64,000 bases of DNA from Paenibacillus cookii (GTDB taxonomy: Bacteria > Bacillota > Bacilli > Paenibacillales > Paenibacillaceae). The notes under the pieces were generated by a model. The model saw nothing but the letters and a program-made list of their open reading frames with translations, had not been told where the DNA came from and made no database searches. Position 1 is the stretch's first letter. Each line of letters begins with the position of its first letter. The stretch covers positions 1 to 64,000 of the forward strand of contig NZ_BORW01000027.1 of the NCBI RefSeq assembly GCF_018333375.1, given 5' to 3'. Below are positions 1 to 8,273 of this stretch, one piece after another. The position numbers and the translations under genes were made by a program.

Positions 1-123
1 CGTGTTACTCACCCGTCCGCCGCTAAGTCTCAGGAGAGCAAGCTCTCCATCAACTCCGCTCGACTTGCATGTATTAGGCACGCCGCCAGCGTTCGTCCTG
101 AGCCAGGATCAAACTCTCCAAGA
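1..123 (-). rRNA. 16S ribosomal RNA, 5' end (partial)
   Basis: The reverse complement contains the universal 16S start GAGAGTTTGATCCTGGCTCAG region (plus-strand 98-119) followed by GACGAACGCTGGCGGCG, and reaches GGACGGGTGAGTAACACG at the window edge. Only the first ~120 nt are present and the gene runs off the left edge. The V1 loop (GGAGAGCTTGCTCTCC hairpin then GAGACTTAGCGGCGG) is of the kind seen in Paenibacillus. The exact mature 5' end is placed a few bases upstream of GGAGAG by analogy with other 16S genes. Confidence 0.97.
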
Positions 124-480
124 AAGATGAATCATTCGTCGGCTTTGCAGCGACGGGTGATTCATCGAAAGGTCGAACTTCGTTCGACCGACGATTGAAA
201 ATGAGTCAAACTCGGCTGAGTCGATCATTTTCAATCCGCATCTTCGAAAGAGCTCTTAGCTCATTTTGAATCTGACGAGAAATAATGAATTTTTCGATTG
301 AGCAAAGCCTAATCGAAAATTTCATTATATTAATTCTCATTTGTGCTCCGCAAACCATCCAGCCATAGGCTTGGACCGGTTTGCTTCGCGATCGGCTTTG
401 CAAGCAAAGCCTGTATCTCACTCGTTGTTCAGTTTTCAAAGATCAAATCTTTCTCTTTCGTTCATCACCGCATCTCAGCG
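124..480 (-). other. rRNA operon leader
   Basis: Gene-free stretch between the rrn promoters and 16S. At 421-442 the minus strand reads TTTGAAAACTGAACAACGAG, a sequence typical of rrn leaders and spacers in Bacillus and Paenibacillus that contributes to processing stems. AT-rich complementary segments around 180-330 probably form the 16S processing stem. No coding potential is credible here. Confidence 0.7.
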
Positions 481-491
481 GCGACTTTTAT

Positions 492-521
492 AATATATCA
501 TGTTGCCCATCATTTCGTCAA
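492..521 (-). promoter_or_regulatory. rrn promoter, 16S-proximal (P2)
   Basis: Minus strand TTGACG, 18-bp spacer, TATATT, followed by an AT-rich start region and the leader of 16S. This is a good sigma-A match in the correct orientation. Confidence 0.65.
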
Positions 522-610
522 GCACTTTTTTCGATCTTTTTTTCAGCTCGTTTTTGAGCTTGTCGAATCCTCGTTTGTTGTAAACCCGAGGTTTCATGGG
601 GCGAGTTATA

Positions 611-639
611 ATTTAACACATAAAACATTGAGGAGTCAA
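611..639 (-). promoter_or_regulatory. rrn promoter, distal (P1)
   Basis: Minus strand TTGACT, 17-bp spacer, TTAAAT, about 120 bp upstream of the proximal promoter. Tandem promoters are usual for Bacillota rrn operons. The -10 match is only moderate. Confidence 0.5.
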
Positions 640-763
640 CCTCTAAATATAAAAAAAGCTAAGCAGCTAAACTCCCTTTATAAGTTCCCCCAAAACGAAC
701 GCTCCATGCATAAATAAAGAGGGAGCATTTACCCCCTCGAACCTTTGCGCAATACAGATGACG

Positions 764-1642
764 CTATTCCGCGGAATAGCGGATTGCCGGGCTGCTGTAT
801 CCCGAGGCGTCGGACCACACGACCGACTCCTTCGCCAGCGAACGGTTGACCAGCTTGCGCATGACAAGCGGCAGTTCGTTTTTGACGATGTCCAGATCCG
901 GGTGATGAATCAGTTCCTCGATGCTCCAGGGCTGGGACCGGCTTTTCAAAATCTGCAGCAGAAGCCCGGTGCACTCCGCCATTTTCGACATGACGGAAAA
1001 CTCGCAGGCAAGCAGCACCAGCTCCACGCGCTGCCGGATCGTTTCCTTGCTCTGGGTCAATTCCTCATACAGCTTGTGGATCGCCGTATTCAGTTCCTTC
1101 ACTTGCTCCCAAACGGCCCGATCGGGCAGCACCCCGCGTTCGATCAGTTCGATCCTTGCCCAATGCCTTAACGAATCCAGCACGGATTGATAGGCGTCGA
1201 CCTCGTATCCGGCTTGCAAATACCGCTTGGCTTCAACGTATATGCTTAGGAAGCGGGAGAATTCATACAGCATTTTGCGATCCCGCAGCGGCTGTTCAAA
1301 CTCCGTATATTCCCTGCGGAGCCGGGCCAGTTTCCCGTTCACGTCCCTCACCAGCTCCCCTTCCATAAAGCAGCGGATCAAATCCCCTTTTTCGCCCGCA
1401 ATAAGCCAGCGCTGAAGGGACTCGGACGAAACATGCAGCGTCTGGCACGGCAGTTCCCCTACAAGCGTATGCTCGACGGCCAATTCCGCCTCCTGTCCTT
1501 CATGGACGACGAGGACGATATAGTCGAAGTCATGAAGCAAAGATCCGTCGAATTTTTGCGCTTCCTGTCGATATATGATAGTACCGATGGCATCGGCATC
1601 AAAAGACTCTCCATAAAAAAAAGACAAATTGGACAAATCCAT
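764..1642 (-). CDS. ygxA: YgxA-like nucleotidyltransferase-related protein
   Basis: Encodes about 292 aa. It resembles the YgxA family annotated as nucleotidyltransferase-like, with an N-terminal alpha/beta region of about 120 residues followed by a long helical part. No intact GS-x(n)-DxD nucleotidyltransferase motif is obvious, so activity is unknown. The ATG at 1642 is chosen because GGAGGGAG lies just upstream; an in-frame ATG four codons earlier overlaps that ribosome binding site. Its position beside 16S and next to ygzB/perR reproduces the Bacillus subtilis perR-ygzB-ygxA-rrn neighbourhood, which is the main support for the name. Confidence 0.8.
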   Translation of the reverse strand: MDLSNLSFFYGESFDADAIGTIIYRQEAQKFDGSLLHDFDYIVLVVHEGQEAELAVEHTLVGELPCQTLHVSSESLQRWLIAGEKGDLIRCFMEGELVRDVNGKLARLRREYTEFEQPLRDRKMLYEFSRFLSIYVEAKRYLQAGYEVDAYQSVLDSLRHWARIELIERGVLPDRAVWEQVKELNTAIHKLYEELTQSKETIRQRVELVLLACEFSVMSKMAECTGLLLQILKSRSQPWSIEELIHHPDLDIVKNELPLVMRKLVNRSLAKESVVWSDASGYSSPAIRYSAE

Positions 1643-1764
1643 GTCTCCCTCCATGCATTCCTTGGCGAAAACCAGCCAATTCAGTTATAATATACTTCTA
1701 CATGATCCACGTCAGTTCCTTCTTTTTTGCATACAACTAAAATGATGATAGGAGCCAATGATCC

Positions 1765-2169
1765 ATGATCTTCAAAACAGCAAAAATCGTTGCTTTCCGT
1801 ACCTGGGGACTGCTGCTGACGATCATCGGCATGATGCTGATGGTGCTGGGCACGGCAGGGATCGTCTTCTGGGGACAAGCCGGAAAAATCGTGGCGGCGA
1901 TTGGTCTCGTCATCGGCCTGATCGCCATGATGGGCAGCCTGGGGATTTATTTTTGGGCCGGGATGCTCTCCACGAGCGTGAAGACGATCGAATGCCCGGA
2001 ATGTCACAAACCGACGAAAATGCTCGGAAAAACGGACCGCTGCATGTTCTGCCGAACCATCATGACGACCGACATCAATCTGGCAGACATTACGGACGAC
2101 GAGCTGGAAGAAATGCAAAAGCGCCAGGAAACGCAAGCCGGCCCTTCATCGGCCGTCCATCACCACTAG
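1765..2169 (+). CDS. ygzB: YgzB family membrane protein
   Basis: 134 aa. Two hydrophobic segments (about residues 14-35 and 41-65) are followed by the family hallmark YFWAGMLST and a zinc-ribbon-like CPEC...CMFC pair, indicating a small membrane protein with a cytoplasmic metal-binding knuckle. Function is unknown. It is divergent from ygxA with a 122-bp gap and is followed by a strong bidirectional terminator. Linkage to perR and ygxA is conserved in Bacilli, though here a GH18 gene sits between it and perR. Confidence 0.85.
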   Translation: MIFKTAKIVAFRTWGLLLTIIGMMLMVLGTAGIVFWGQAGKIVAAIGLVIGLIAMMGSLGIYFWAGMLSTSVKTIECPECHKPTKMLGKTDRCMFCRTIMTTDINLADITDDELEEMQKRQETQAGPSSAVHHH

Positions 2170-2204
2170 ACGCCGTCTTAGGGCAAGATTTATGAGCGGC
2201 AAAC

Positions 2205-2242
2205 AAAAAAACCGGCCATCCTCCAAGGATGACCGGTTTTTT
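2205..2242. terminator. Bidirectional rho-independent terminator
   Basis: AAAAAACCGG-type stem with its complement ending in CCGGTTTTTT, between convergent ygzB (+) and the GH18 gene (-). A and T runs flank both sides. Confidence 0.85.
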
Positions 2243-2345
2243 ACGTTCGGACTACGCCATTTCGTATTTTAAAGAGTAATCATTCATAAGATACCTGCGT
2301 TAAACCATCAGTCGATATCCACGACAAATATGAGTGCGATTCGCA

Positions 2346-4076
2346 TTAGGATGAAATATCCTTCAGCGTATTCCATGCTTCTTCGGTGCCGAAGCTTCGG
2401 GTCCACGCGGCGACTCCGGCAAGTTTCAGTTCCTTGGCCAGCTTCACTCTTGCACCGAGCGACGTCTTATCTTCAATCCATATCTTTTTCAAAACGCCGT
2501 CTTCCGTATATTCAACATAGTTCTGCTGCACATCCTCAAGGTATTTGGGTTTCAGCTTCTTTTCCGCAAGGATTTCCTTTACGGTTTTCATGCCTACCGC
2601 CTTCGACGAGACTTTGGTTTTGCCGTTTTTGGCTTCTTCCGACCAGATCCGGGTATACAGCGGCACGGCCAAAACCAATTTTTCGGGCGGCACCTCATCC
2701 TCCTCAAGGATTTTGCGCACGGCCGATTCGGTCCACGGCAAGGACGACACCGAACCCGCTTTCGGGCTTGAAGCCCAATGTTCGTCATAGGCCATCAAAA
2801 TGATAAAATCCGCCGCTTCCCCCAGCGAACGCCTGTCCAAAAAGCGGGACCACATTTCGCTTCCCGATTTCGGGGTGACGTCCACCGATAAGATCAATCC
2901 CTCCGCACGAGCCAAAGGCTTCAGCTCGCGGACGAACTGGGACACGTTTTCCCCGTCTTCGGTTTTGACGTTTTCGAAGTCCAAATTGATCCCGTCCAAA
3001 TGATACGTCTTGGCAAGTTCGAGGATTTGATTGATGGCGTTCGACCTCGTTTCATAGGTTGCCATCGCGCTCGCAGTGATCTCGGGATCGAAGCTGTTGC
3101 TCAGAAGCCCCCACACTTCCATCCCGCGGGCATGGGCTTTTTGCACGTAGGCAATGTCTGCGTTGCTGCGGACGTTCCCTTCCCCGTCGATGATGCTGAA
3201 CCACGTCGGGCTGACGACGTTGACGCCGGTCATCTGATCGATGACGGCCGGGTCCGGCTTTTTCTGATAAACGGCCTCCCAGGCCAGATTGACCTTTTTG
3301 CCCGCCCAGTTGCGTTCGGCTTGCGTAGGCTGCTCCTGAACGGCTTCCACCGTTTTCTTTTCGCCGAGCGCCACCTTGGATTTCGGCACGTAACCGGCAT
3401 ACCCGTTATCCATCTGCACGAAATACCACGATTCCTCGCTCCCCCAAACCCACAGAGTCGTTCCCCCTGCCATGTCCGCCAAGATCGGCTCATGTTTGGA
3501 CGGTCCCCTGCGAAGCGCCGTTTTGGAACCGGCATCGCCGGCGACTTTGCCCATTTGTACCGTATCCCCGGCTCTCATCAGCAGCACGGCGCCCGTATTC
3601 GGATCCTCGTGAACGGTAATCCCGTACAGCTCTTTCAGCGGATGGATCGGCGCATACAACAGGCCATTCTCTTCCTCCGGCGCGAACCGGAGCTGGACCT
3701 GCCTGTTATTCAGCCGTGCTTCCTTCTCCCCTGCCTGCAAATGCATCACCTTGGCCGGGGTCGTCAAAATCAGCGACTGCGTTCCTTTTTCGTAACGAAT
3801 GTTAGGGTCTATGCTCTCCTGCAGCACCGGAAGCGGCAGCTTCAGCTGCTCCCCGGCACCTTCGGCAGGCTGATCGAGCAGCTTGCCTTCAACGAATATG
3901 GGCTTGTCCATCCCTCTCCAGTCCGGCTTTTCATGCAGCGGATTCGGGAGAACCTCCATCACCGTCAAATAGGCTCCTGCCGCAATCAGGCACAGTCCGA
4001 GAAAAACGGCAAGCCGCCTCTTAGCCGTGGGACGGCGTCTGCGTCTACTTCTACTCAAAGGCTGATCCTCCATCAT
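2346..4076 (-). CDS. Membrane-anchored GH18-type glycosyl hydrolase with SH3-like region
   Basis: 576 aa. A very basic N-terminus (SRSRRRRRPTAKRR) precedes one transmembrane segment (about 20-40), so the bulk is extracellular. Order: anchor, a copper-amine-oxidase-type stalk region (about 95-170), a bacterial SH3-like region (about 180-245, with LWVWGSEESWYFVQ), then a GH18 TIM barrel (about 255-575). The catalytic motif DGINLDFEN (about 360) retains the acidic pattern of active GH18 enzymes, and the late W (VAAWTRSFG) is present. Family members act on chitin-like or peptidoglycan glycans. A role in spore or cell-wall remodelling is inference. No clear ribosome binding site precedes the double ATG start. 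Confidence 0.85.
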   Translation of the reverse strand: MMEDQPLSRSRRRRRPTAKRRLAVFLGLCLIAAGAYLTVMEVLPNPLHEKPDWRGMDKPIFVEGKLLDQPAEGAGEQLKLPLPVLQESIDPNIRYEKGTQSLILTTPAKVMHLQAGEKEARLNNRQVQLRFAPEEENGLLYAPIHPLKELYGITVHEDPNTGAVLLMRAGDTVQMGKVAGDAGSKTALRRGPSKHEPILADMAGGTTLWVWGSEESWYFVQMDNGYAGYVPKSKVALGEKKTVEAVQEQPTQAERNWAGKKVNLAWEAVYQKKPDPAVIDQMTGVNVVSPTWFSIIDGEGNVRSNADIAYVQKAHARGMEVWGLLSNSFDPEITASAMATYETRSNAINQILELAKTYHLDGINLDFENVKTEDGENVSQFVRELKPLARAEGLILSVDVTPKSGSEMWSRFLDRRSLGEAADFIILMAYDEHWASSPKAGSVSSLPWTESAVRKILEEDEVPPEKLVLAVPLYTRIWSEEAKNGKTKVSSKAVGMKTVKEILAEKKLKPKYLEDVQQNYVEYTEDGVLKKIWIEDKTSLGARVKLAKELKLAGVAAWTRSFGTEEAWNTLKDISS

Positions 4077-4111
4077 CGTATAAGTATCGTTGCCAAAAAG
4101 GCTTGAAAGCT

Positions 4112-4151
4112 AAAAAAACGTGAGGACCCATGGCAGGAATCCGCACGTTTT
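4112..4151 (-). terminator. Rho-independent terminator after perR
   Basis: Minus strand AAAACGTG, inner GGA/TCC pairing, CACGTTTTTTT, located 30 bp past the perR stop. Confidence 0.7.
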
Positions 4152-4182
4152 GTCGAAAAGCAGAAAGCTTGAAACGGATGCT

Positions 4183-4608
4183 TTACTTATTTTTGCAGTT
4201 GCTGCAAATACCGTACAGCTCCATGCGCAACCCTTGAATCTGGAAGCCTGTGCTTTTCTCAGCAGTCTGCTCCACGTCCTCGAGGGACGGGTAGCTGAAG
4301 TCTTCGATTTTCCCGCATTTCTGGCAAATCACGTGAAAGTGATCCGAAACGTTCGCATCAAAACGGCTTGAATTATCTCCATAAGTCAGCTCATGAACCA
4401 TACCGGCTTCGATCAGCATCTTCAAATTATTATAAACGGTAGCTACGCTCATGCTCGGAAATTTAGGCTCCAGGGCACGATAGATTTCATCCGCCGTTGG
4501 ATGGCTCATGGACTCCATGAGGTAAGCCAATATCGCATGACGCTGGGGCGTAATCCGAACACCATTCGTTTTCAATTGTTCCAATGCATGCTCGACTCGC
4601 GTTGACAT
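4183..4608 (-). CDS. perR: Peroxide-responsive repressor PerR (Fur family)
   Basis: 141 aa. Winged-helix DNA-binding part with ITPQRHAILAYL and SVATVYNNLKML, then the dimerisation/metal domain. Metal ligands fit PerR: H and D residues in SSRFDANVSDHFHVIC, and the structural zinc cysteines CxxC twice (CQKC, CSNC). The D in RFD (about residue 82) matches the PerR-type regulatory Fe/Mn site rather than Fur. In Bacillus PerR represses peroxide-defence genes and is inactivated by Fe-catalysed histidine oxidation. Start chosen at 4608 (MSTRVEHAL), which matches the length of known PerR and follows GGTGGG; a longer in-frame extension lacks family similarity. Confidence 0.93.
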   Translation of the reverse strand: MSTRVEHALEQLKTNGVRITPQRHAILAYLMESMSHPTADEIYRALEPKFPSMSVATVYNNLKMLIEAGMVHELTYGDNSSRFDANVSDHFHVICQKCGKIEDFSYPSLEDVEQTAEKSTGFQIQGLRMELYGICSNCKNK

Positions 4609-4706
4609 TCTTACCCACCGCCTTAAGATTAAACAAAATTCTGATATTATCGAATGCAACGAAAAAGGTTGTTCACCCAACATTCTAAAATATGCCCTAT
4701 AACATT

Positions 4707-4736
4707 ATTGTACGTTCATCGTTTCGACTTTGTCAA
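4707..4736 (-). promoter_or_regulatory. perR promoter
   Basis: Minus strand TTGACA, 18-bp spacer, TACAAT. The -10 overlaps the imperfect palindrome GTACAATAATGTTAT, a 9/14 match to the TTATAATnATTATAA PerR box, compatible with autoregulation but weak. Confidence 0.7.
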
Positions 4737-4783
4737 CGAAAGGGCCCGCCCTGAAAGAACTTGGAATAAATGTATGCACCGGC

Positions 4784-6052
4784 TCAATATTTATTCACGT
4801 TCAAATCGCTGTTGCCTTCGATGCGAACCCGATGTTCACCCAGACCTATTGTGCCCGTAATGTTCTTTTTATCCACCGTAAACGCCGGAAACTGATTGTA
4901 GATATCGCCATAGCTGATGCTCCCGTCGATTTCGTAGCTTCCCGATTCGGGCAGGCTGACGGTAAGTTCCCCTACCGCGCTGTAAATGTCCCAGTCGCCT
5001 TCCACGACGCTGGAACGGGCCTTAATGCCGCCGTTAAGCGACTCCGCCTTCAGATCGGAGCGGACTTCGTCCACGTCGATGTTCCCGTTTTTCGTCTGGA
5101 CGTCGATCGGGCCCAGCGATTTGCGGACGGACAAATTGCCGACCTGGGTCGAAAGCGTTACGGCATCGGAAACGTCCACCGCCTGCATGTTGCCCTGATT
5201 CGTGCTCAAGTCGACGGAACCCATGACGTGATACGCGATGCCTTTTCCGTTCAGCGTGCTGCCCTTGACGTTCCCGGTGACGCGGTTCAACCGGAGATCT
5301 CCGTTTGCCGTCTCCATCGATATTTGCTTGATCGCATCCACGTGCTGCACAAGGATGCTGCCGTTCATCGTCCGGAGCGACAGATCAAAACGCCGGTCCT
5401 GCGGCAGCGTAATCGTCAGATTCATCCGCGGCTGCCTTTTCCCGGACTGGCCGTAGCCTTTCCCTTTGGTCTGGATGGTAATGGTGTTGCCGCCGCCGAC
5501 CTCAAGCGCCGATTCCCTCGCGATGGCTTCGGCCTCCGGTCCCGTAATCTGGTCGACCCAAATCTCCGCCTGCACCCCGATGTCCGTCACCGGACCGCGC
5601 TGCACGACGATATCGCCGTTGATGTTTTCCACCTTGATGTTTTGCGTCGTTAACGTCACGGGAACGGCAAGCAGGTCTTTTCCGACGCTGCTCCCCTCCT
5701 GTTCGCTGTAATCCACGCCGGCCGCGGCCAGATTCAGGCTCACCTTGTTCCAGAGATGCAAATAGTGTTTTTGTTCCGTCACGATAAACACCGAGGCTGA
5801 CAGCACGACGGCGATCAGCACCCCGCGCAGGTCCAGCTGAAACCGCCGGCCCGTTCCTTGGGAACGGCGCGATATCAGCAGCAAAGCGATATATTCCAGC
5901 CCCCACAGCACCAGCGTGAGCGGCCACCATTTCAAAAGCAGCAGCAAACGCTCGGTGCCTTGGAGCGCATCGCCAAGAAGCAGCACGCCGGTTGCGATCA
6001 GCAGCAGGACGGCCGTGAATCTTCCCACGCGCATTCGCCGTATCCGGTTCAT
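4784..6052 (-). CDS. DUF4097 beta-repeat protein with LiaF-like membrane domain
   Basis: 422 aa. The N-terminus has three or four hydrophobic segments (about 10-30, 40-60, 75-95) resembling the LiaI/LiaF-type membrane domain. From about residue 130 there is a DUF4097-type right-handed beta-repeat, seen as recurring units such as NGDIVVQRG, NGSILVQ, NGDLRLNR, NGNIDVDE and YGDIY. Proteins of this class sit in the membrane and often form part of envelope-stress sensing (Lia/PadR-linked operons). It follows the upstream membrane gene by 25 bp on the same strand, so the two are probably co-transcribed. No linked two-component system is present. Function is inferred from family only. Confidence 0.8.
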   Translation of the reverse strand: MNRIRRMRVGRFTAVLLLIATGVLLLGDALQGTERLLLLLKWWPLTLVLWGLEYIALLLISRRSQGTGRRFQLDLRGVLIAVVLSASVFIVTEQKHYLHLWNKVSLNLAAAGVDYSEQEGSSVGKDLLAVPVTLTTQNIKVENINGDIVVQRGPVTDIGVQAEIWVDQITGPEAEAIARESALEVGGGNTITIQTKGKGYGQSGKRQPRMNLTITLPQDRRFDLSLRTMNGSILVQHVDAIKQISMETANGDLRLNRVTGNVKGSTLNGKGIAYHVMGSVDLSTNQGNMQAVDVSDAVTLSTQVGNLSVRKSLGPIDVQTKNGNIDVDEVRSDLKAESLNGGIKARSSVVEGDWDIYSAVGELTVSLPESGSYEIDGSISYGDIYNQFPAFTVDKKNITGTIGLGEHRVRIEGNSDLNVNKY

Positions 6053-6077
6053 GTTTTCTTCCCCCGTTCGCTGGCGC

Positions 6078-6725
6078 CTAAACGCCGCCCTTTTCCCTCT
6101 CCCGGCTTTTTGAGCCGCGTTGTTTCCGCAAAAGCCAAATTTCCCGGCCTCCTGCCCACAAGCCTGCGATGATCAGCACCGCCGCCACCGTGATTTTGCC
6201 GTAATCCTCCATGTAATACCGGAGCCACCGCGGCTTTTGATAAAAAAGAAACATCAGCGCGCCACCCGCGACGAGCATGATGCCGAAAAGCGCGCTTCGC
6301 TCCACGGCGAACGGATTCCGGTAAGGCGAAACCTGGCGTTCTTCCTGCCCATGCGTCCCCACCCTGTAATAGATGACGTAATCGGCCGATTGCAGGACGT
6401 CGTATACGTTGTAAAAATAAGTCACCGGGATCACGAGCGCCAGCAAAATGAGCAGCGGGACGTTGATCTGCATGCCGATGGACGAAAAATATAACAACGC
6501 CGAAGCGTCCAATAGGAGCGTAAAAATAAAGGCGATGCCTTTGCGGTACAATCCAAGGTAAATATGGCCGAGCCCCGGACAAACGGCCGCGAGGAATCCT
6601 GCCGTAAACTTGCGTTTTCGGGAAAACAGGCGGCGGGTCCGGACTGCAGCCTTCTTTTCGCCGCGCATGCGGTTTCTTTTTGCCGTTTCTTCCTTCGATC
6701 CGCCGGAATGTTCGACGCTGTGCAT
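6078..6725 (-). CDS. Conserved multi-pass membrane protein of unknown function
   Basis: 215 aa. A charged, basic N-terminus of about 38 residues precedes hydrophobic segments at about 42-58, 62-84, 88-108, 143-160 and 175-195. The start of the membrane part (AAVCPGLGHIYLGLYRKG) resembles the PGLGhxYxG signature of TM2-like or small integral membrane families. ATG at 6725 follows AGGAGCGGGAGG. It is the first gene of an operon with the DUF4097 protein, and a pair of CTATATA elements lies 70-100 bp upstream. I do not recognise a function. Confidence 0.7.
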   Translation of the reverse strand: MHSVEHSGGSKEETAKRNRMRGEKKAAVRTRRLFSRKRKFTAGFLAAVCPGLGHIYLGLYRKGIAFIFTLLLDASALLYFSSIGMQINVPLLILLALVIPVTYFYNVYDVLQSADYVIYYRVGTHGQEERQVSPYRNPFAVERSALFGIMLVAGGALMFLFYQKPRWLRYYMEDYGKITVAAVLIIAGLWAGGREIWLLRKQRGSKSREREKGGV

Positions 6726-6797
6726 CCTCCCGCTCCTTTCACCGTAAAATTCATCGCTGACACGCCGTTCCAGCCCAAAAAAAGCCCACCCTCTATA

Positions 6798-6824
6798 CTA
6801 TATAGATGATACTACCCTATATAA
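6798..6824. promoter_or_regulatory. Repeated CTATATA elements upstream of the DUF4097 operon
   Basis: CTATATAG at 6798-6805 and CTATATAAC at 6817-6825, 19 bp apart centre to centre, within an AT-rich upstream region that also contains two ATACT copies. DUF4097 operons in Bacillota are often controlled by PadR-type regulators that bind such AT-rich repeats. No PadR gene is in the window. Confidence 0.3.
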
Positions 6825-6870
6825 CCGGGACAATAACAGGTAAATAATTGGATGAAGTCCCTGAAAAACC

Positions 6871-6899
6871 AAAAAAACTCCCTTAACCAGGGAGTTTTT
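6871..6899 (-). terminator. Terminator after mgtC-like gene
   Basis: Minus strand AAAAACTCCC-TGGTTA-GGGAGTTTTTTT, ten bases past the stop codon. Confidence 0.9.
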
Positions 6900-6908
6900 C
6901 GGCGCAGT

Positions 6909-7622
6909 TCAATCGATGGAAACCATGGATACCCCGTCGAGCCTGCGAATGCGGGAAGCGAGCTCCAAAGGATCGAATACCCTTTTGCTGAGCACGTTCA
7001 AAGCGATTTCCACCGTGGTCGAAGGCGGCTGAAGCTCGCCGTACGGCACGGTGCTCCGCTCGTTGACGACCGCTTTTTTGACGGTGATTTCCTCTTCCTC
7101 CAGCAGGCCGGATATCGCTTCGAGCAGCCCCGGCGCCGAAATCGCGCACACCGAGATCAAATGAAGTTTGCTGCTGCGGATGTAACGCTGCTCCAATTTG
7201 TTGAAAACCACCAACGTCAGCAAAATGAGTAACGTAGCCGCAATGGAGGCAAAATAAAAACCTGCGCCCACGGCGAGTCCGACGGCGGCGATGACCCATA
7301 CCGACGCGGCCGTGGTTAAACCCGTAATCGATTTGCCGGTAAACAAAATGGTCCCGGCGCCCAAAAAACCGATCCCCGTAATGACGGCCGAAGCCAATCT
7401 CGCCGGGTCGATCCGGATGTTGACCTCATGCACGAATTCGGAAAAACCATAAATGGACAGCATTATGATCAGCGTCGAACCCATACATACGAGGATGTGG
7501 GTCCGGAGGCCTGCCGCATGGTTGGAGCGTTCCCTCTCCAAGCCGACAAGCCCGCCTAACAGCATAGACAGAAGCAACCGCAGCAATATATGCACGTTAT
7601 CTATATACCATGGATCCGCCAA
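6909..7622 (-). CDS. MgtC/SapB family membrane protein
   Basis: 237 aa. The N-terminal MgtC domain shows LLGGLVGLERERSNHAAGLRTHILVCMGS, R69-type DPARLASAVITGIGFLGAGTI and several transmembrane helices to about residue 140. The C-terminal 90 residues form an ACT-like soluble domain ending at LDGVSMVSID. MgtC proteins are inner-membrane virulence or magnesium-stress factors that modulate ATP synthase in enterobacteria; the role in Bacillota is not established. The start is a TTG codon with AGGGAGAGATAGG upstream. It appears monocistronic, with a terminator 3' and another gene 59 bp 5'. Confidence 0.88.
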   Translation of the reverse strand: MADPWYIDNVHILLRLLLSMLLGGLVGLERERSNHAAGLRTHILVCMGSTLIIMLSIYGFSEFVHEVNIRIDPARLASAVITGIGFLGAGTILFTGKSITGLTTAASVWVIAAVGLAVGAGFYFASIAATLLILLTLVVFNKLEQRYIRSSKLHLISVCAISAPGLLEAISGLLEEEEITVKKAVVNERSTVPYGELQPPSTTVEIALNVLSKRVFDPLELASRIRRLDGVSMVSID

Positions 7623-7681
7623 GAGCCTATCTCTCCCTATCTCACTCTAATAATGCAAATCCGCGGCCATAAGGCCATGAA

Positions 7682-8152
7682 TTAAACCGATACGTCTGCC
7701 CGCTTGTGAAATGTCGTCAGTTCCACGCCCGGGGCCACCTCGAACGCCTCGAAAGGAATAAAGCCGTATTTGAGGTATAACGCCACCGCAGGTTCATTTT
7801 TGGCGCCGGTGGAGACGATAAACAGCGGAACGTCCGGATGAACGTCAAAAACATGCCGGATCAGGCTGCCCGCGATGCCTTTGCGGAAATGAGCCGGATG
7901 AACCATCATCCGCATCAAGGTCAGCGACCCCGGGGTCTCCTGTTTCGTCGCCACCGCCCCGAGCAGCTCCCCGTCCTCGTCCAAGCAACCGTAAAACGTT
8001 TCGCCGCAGGTACGCAGCGTTTCATGCGTGTCGAGCAGCGGAGGAATGTCGTAGAAGCCGATTTTTTCGGCCTCCAGCCGGTAGGCAATATGCTGCAGCC
8101 TCCAAATTTGGTCCAGCATGTCGCCATCCTGCAAGGAAAGCTTCGTAATCAC
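7682..8152 (-). CDS. GNAT family N-acetyltransferase
   Basis: 156 aa, a single GNAT fold. The acetyl-CoA loop is seen as MVHPAHFRKGIAGSLIRHV (about 89-107, R/QxxGxxG/A pattern), followed by NEPAVALYLKYGFIPFE, the typical motif B end. Substrate unknown. The start is GTG at 8152 with AGGGGG seven bases upstream. It lies between gatB and mgtC in the same direction, but a strong terminator separates it from gatB. Confidence 0.85.
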   Translation of the reverse strand: MITKLSLQDGDMLDQIWRLQHIAYRLEAEKIGFYDIPPLLDTHETLRTCGETFYGCLDEDGELLGAVATKQETPGSLTLMRMMVHPAHFRKGIAGSLIRHVFDVHPDVPLFIVSTGAKNEPAVALYLKYGFIPFEAFEVAPGVELTTFHKRADVSV

Positions 8153-8229
8153 GGGAATCCCCCTTTTTCAGGCTATACGCCGCAAGTCAAAAAAAGACCA
8201 ACTTATCAGGCAAAAAACATCCGCCTAAT

Positions 8230-8258
8230 AAAAAAGGGCCTGTCCGGCGGACAAGCCC
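8230..8258 (-). terminator. Terminator of gatCAB
   Basis: Minus strand GGGCTTGTCCG-CCGGACAGGCCC-TTTTTT stem and U run 16 bp after the gatB stop. Confidence 0.9.
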
Positions 8259-8273
8259 CAAGACCCGTTCCTC

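Noticed and set aside
4609..4634. GTTTAA-N12-GGGTAA on the minus strand, a perfect sigma-B consensus, directly at the perR start
   Set aside because: The -10 would lie two bases before the perR ATG, so transcription would start inside the coding region; the GGGTAA is part of the ribosome binding site, and a good sigma-A promoter exists at 4707-4736.
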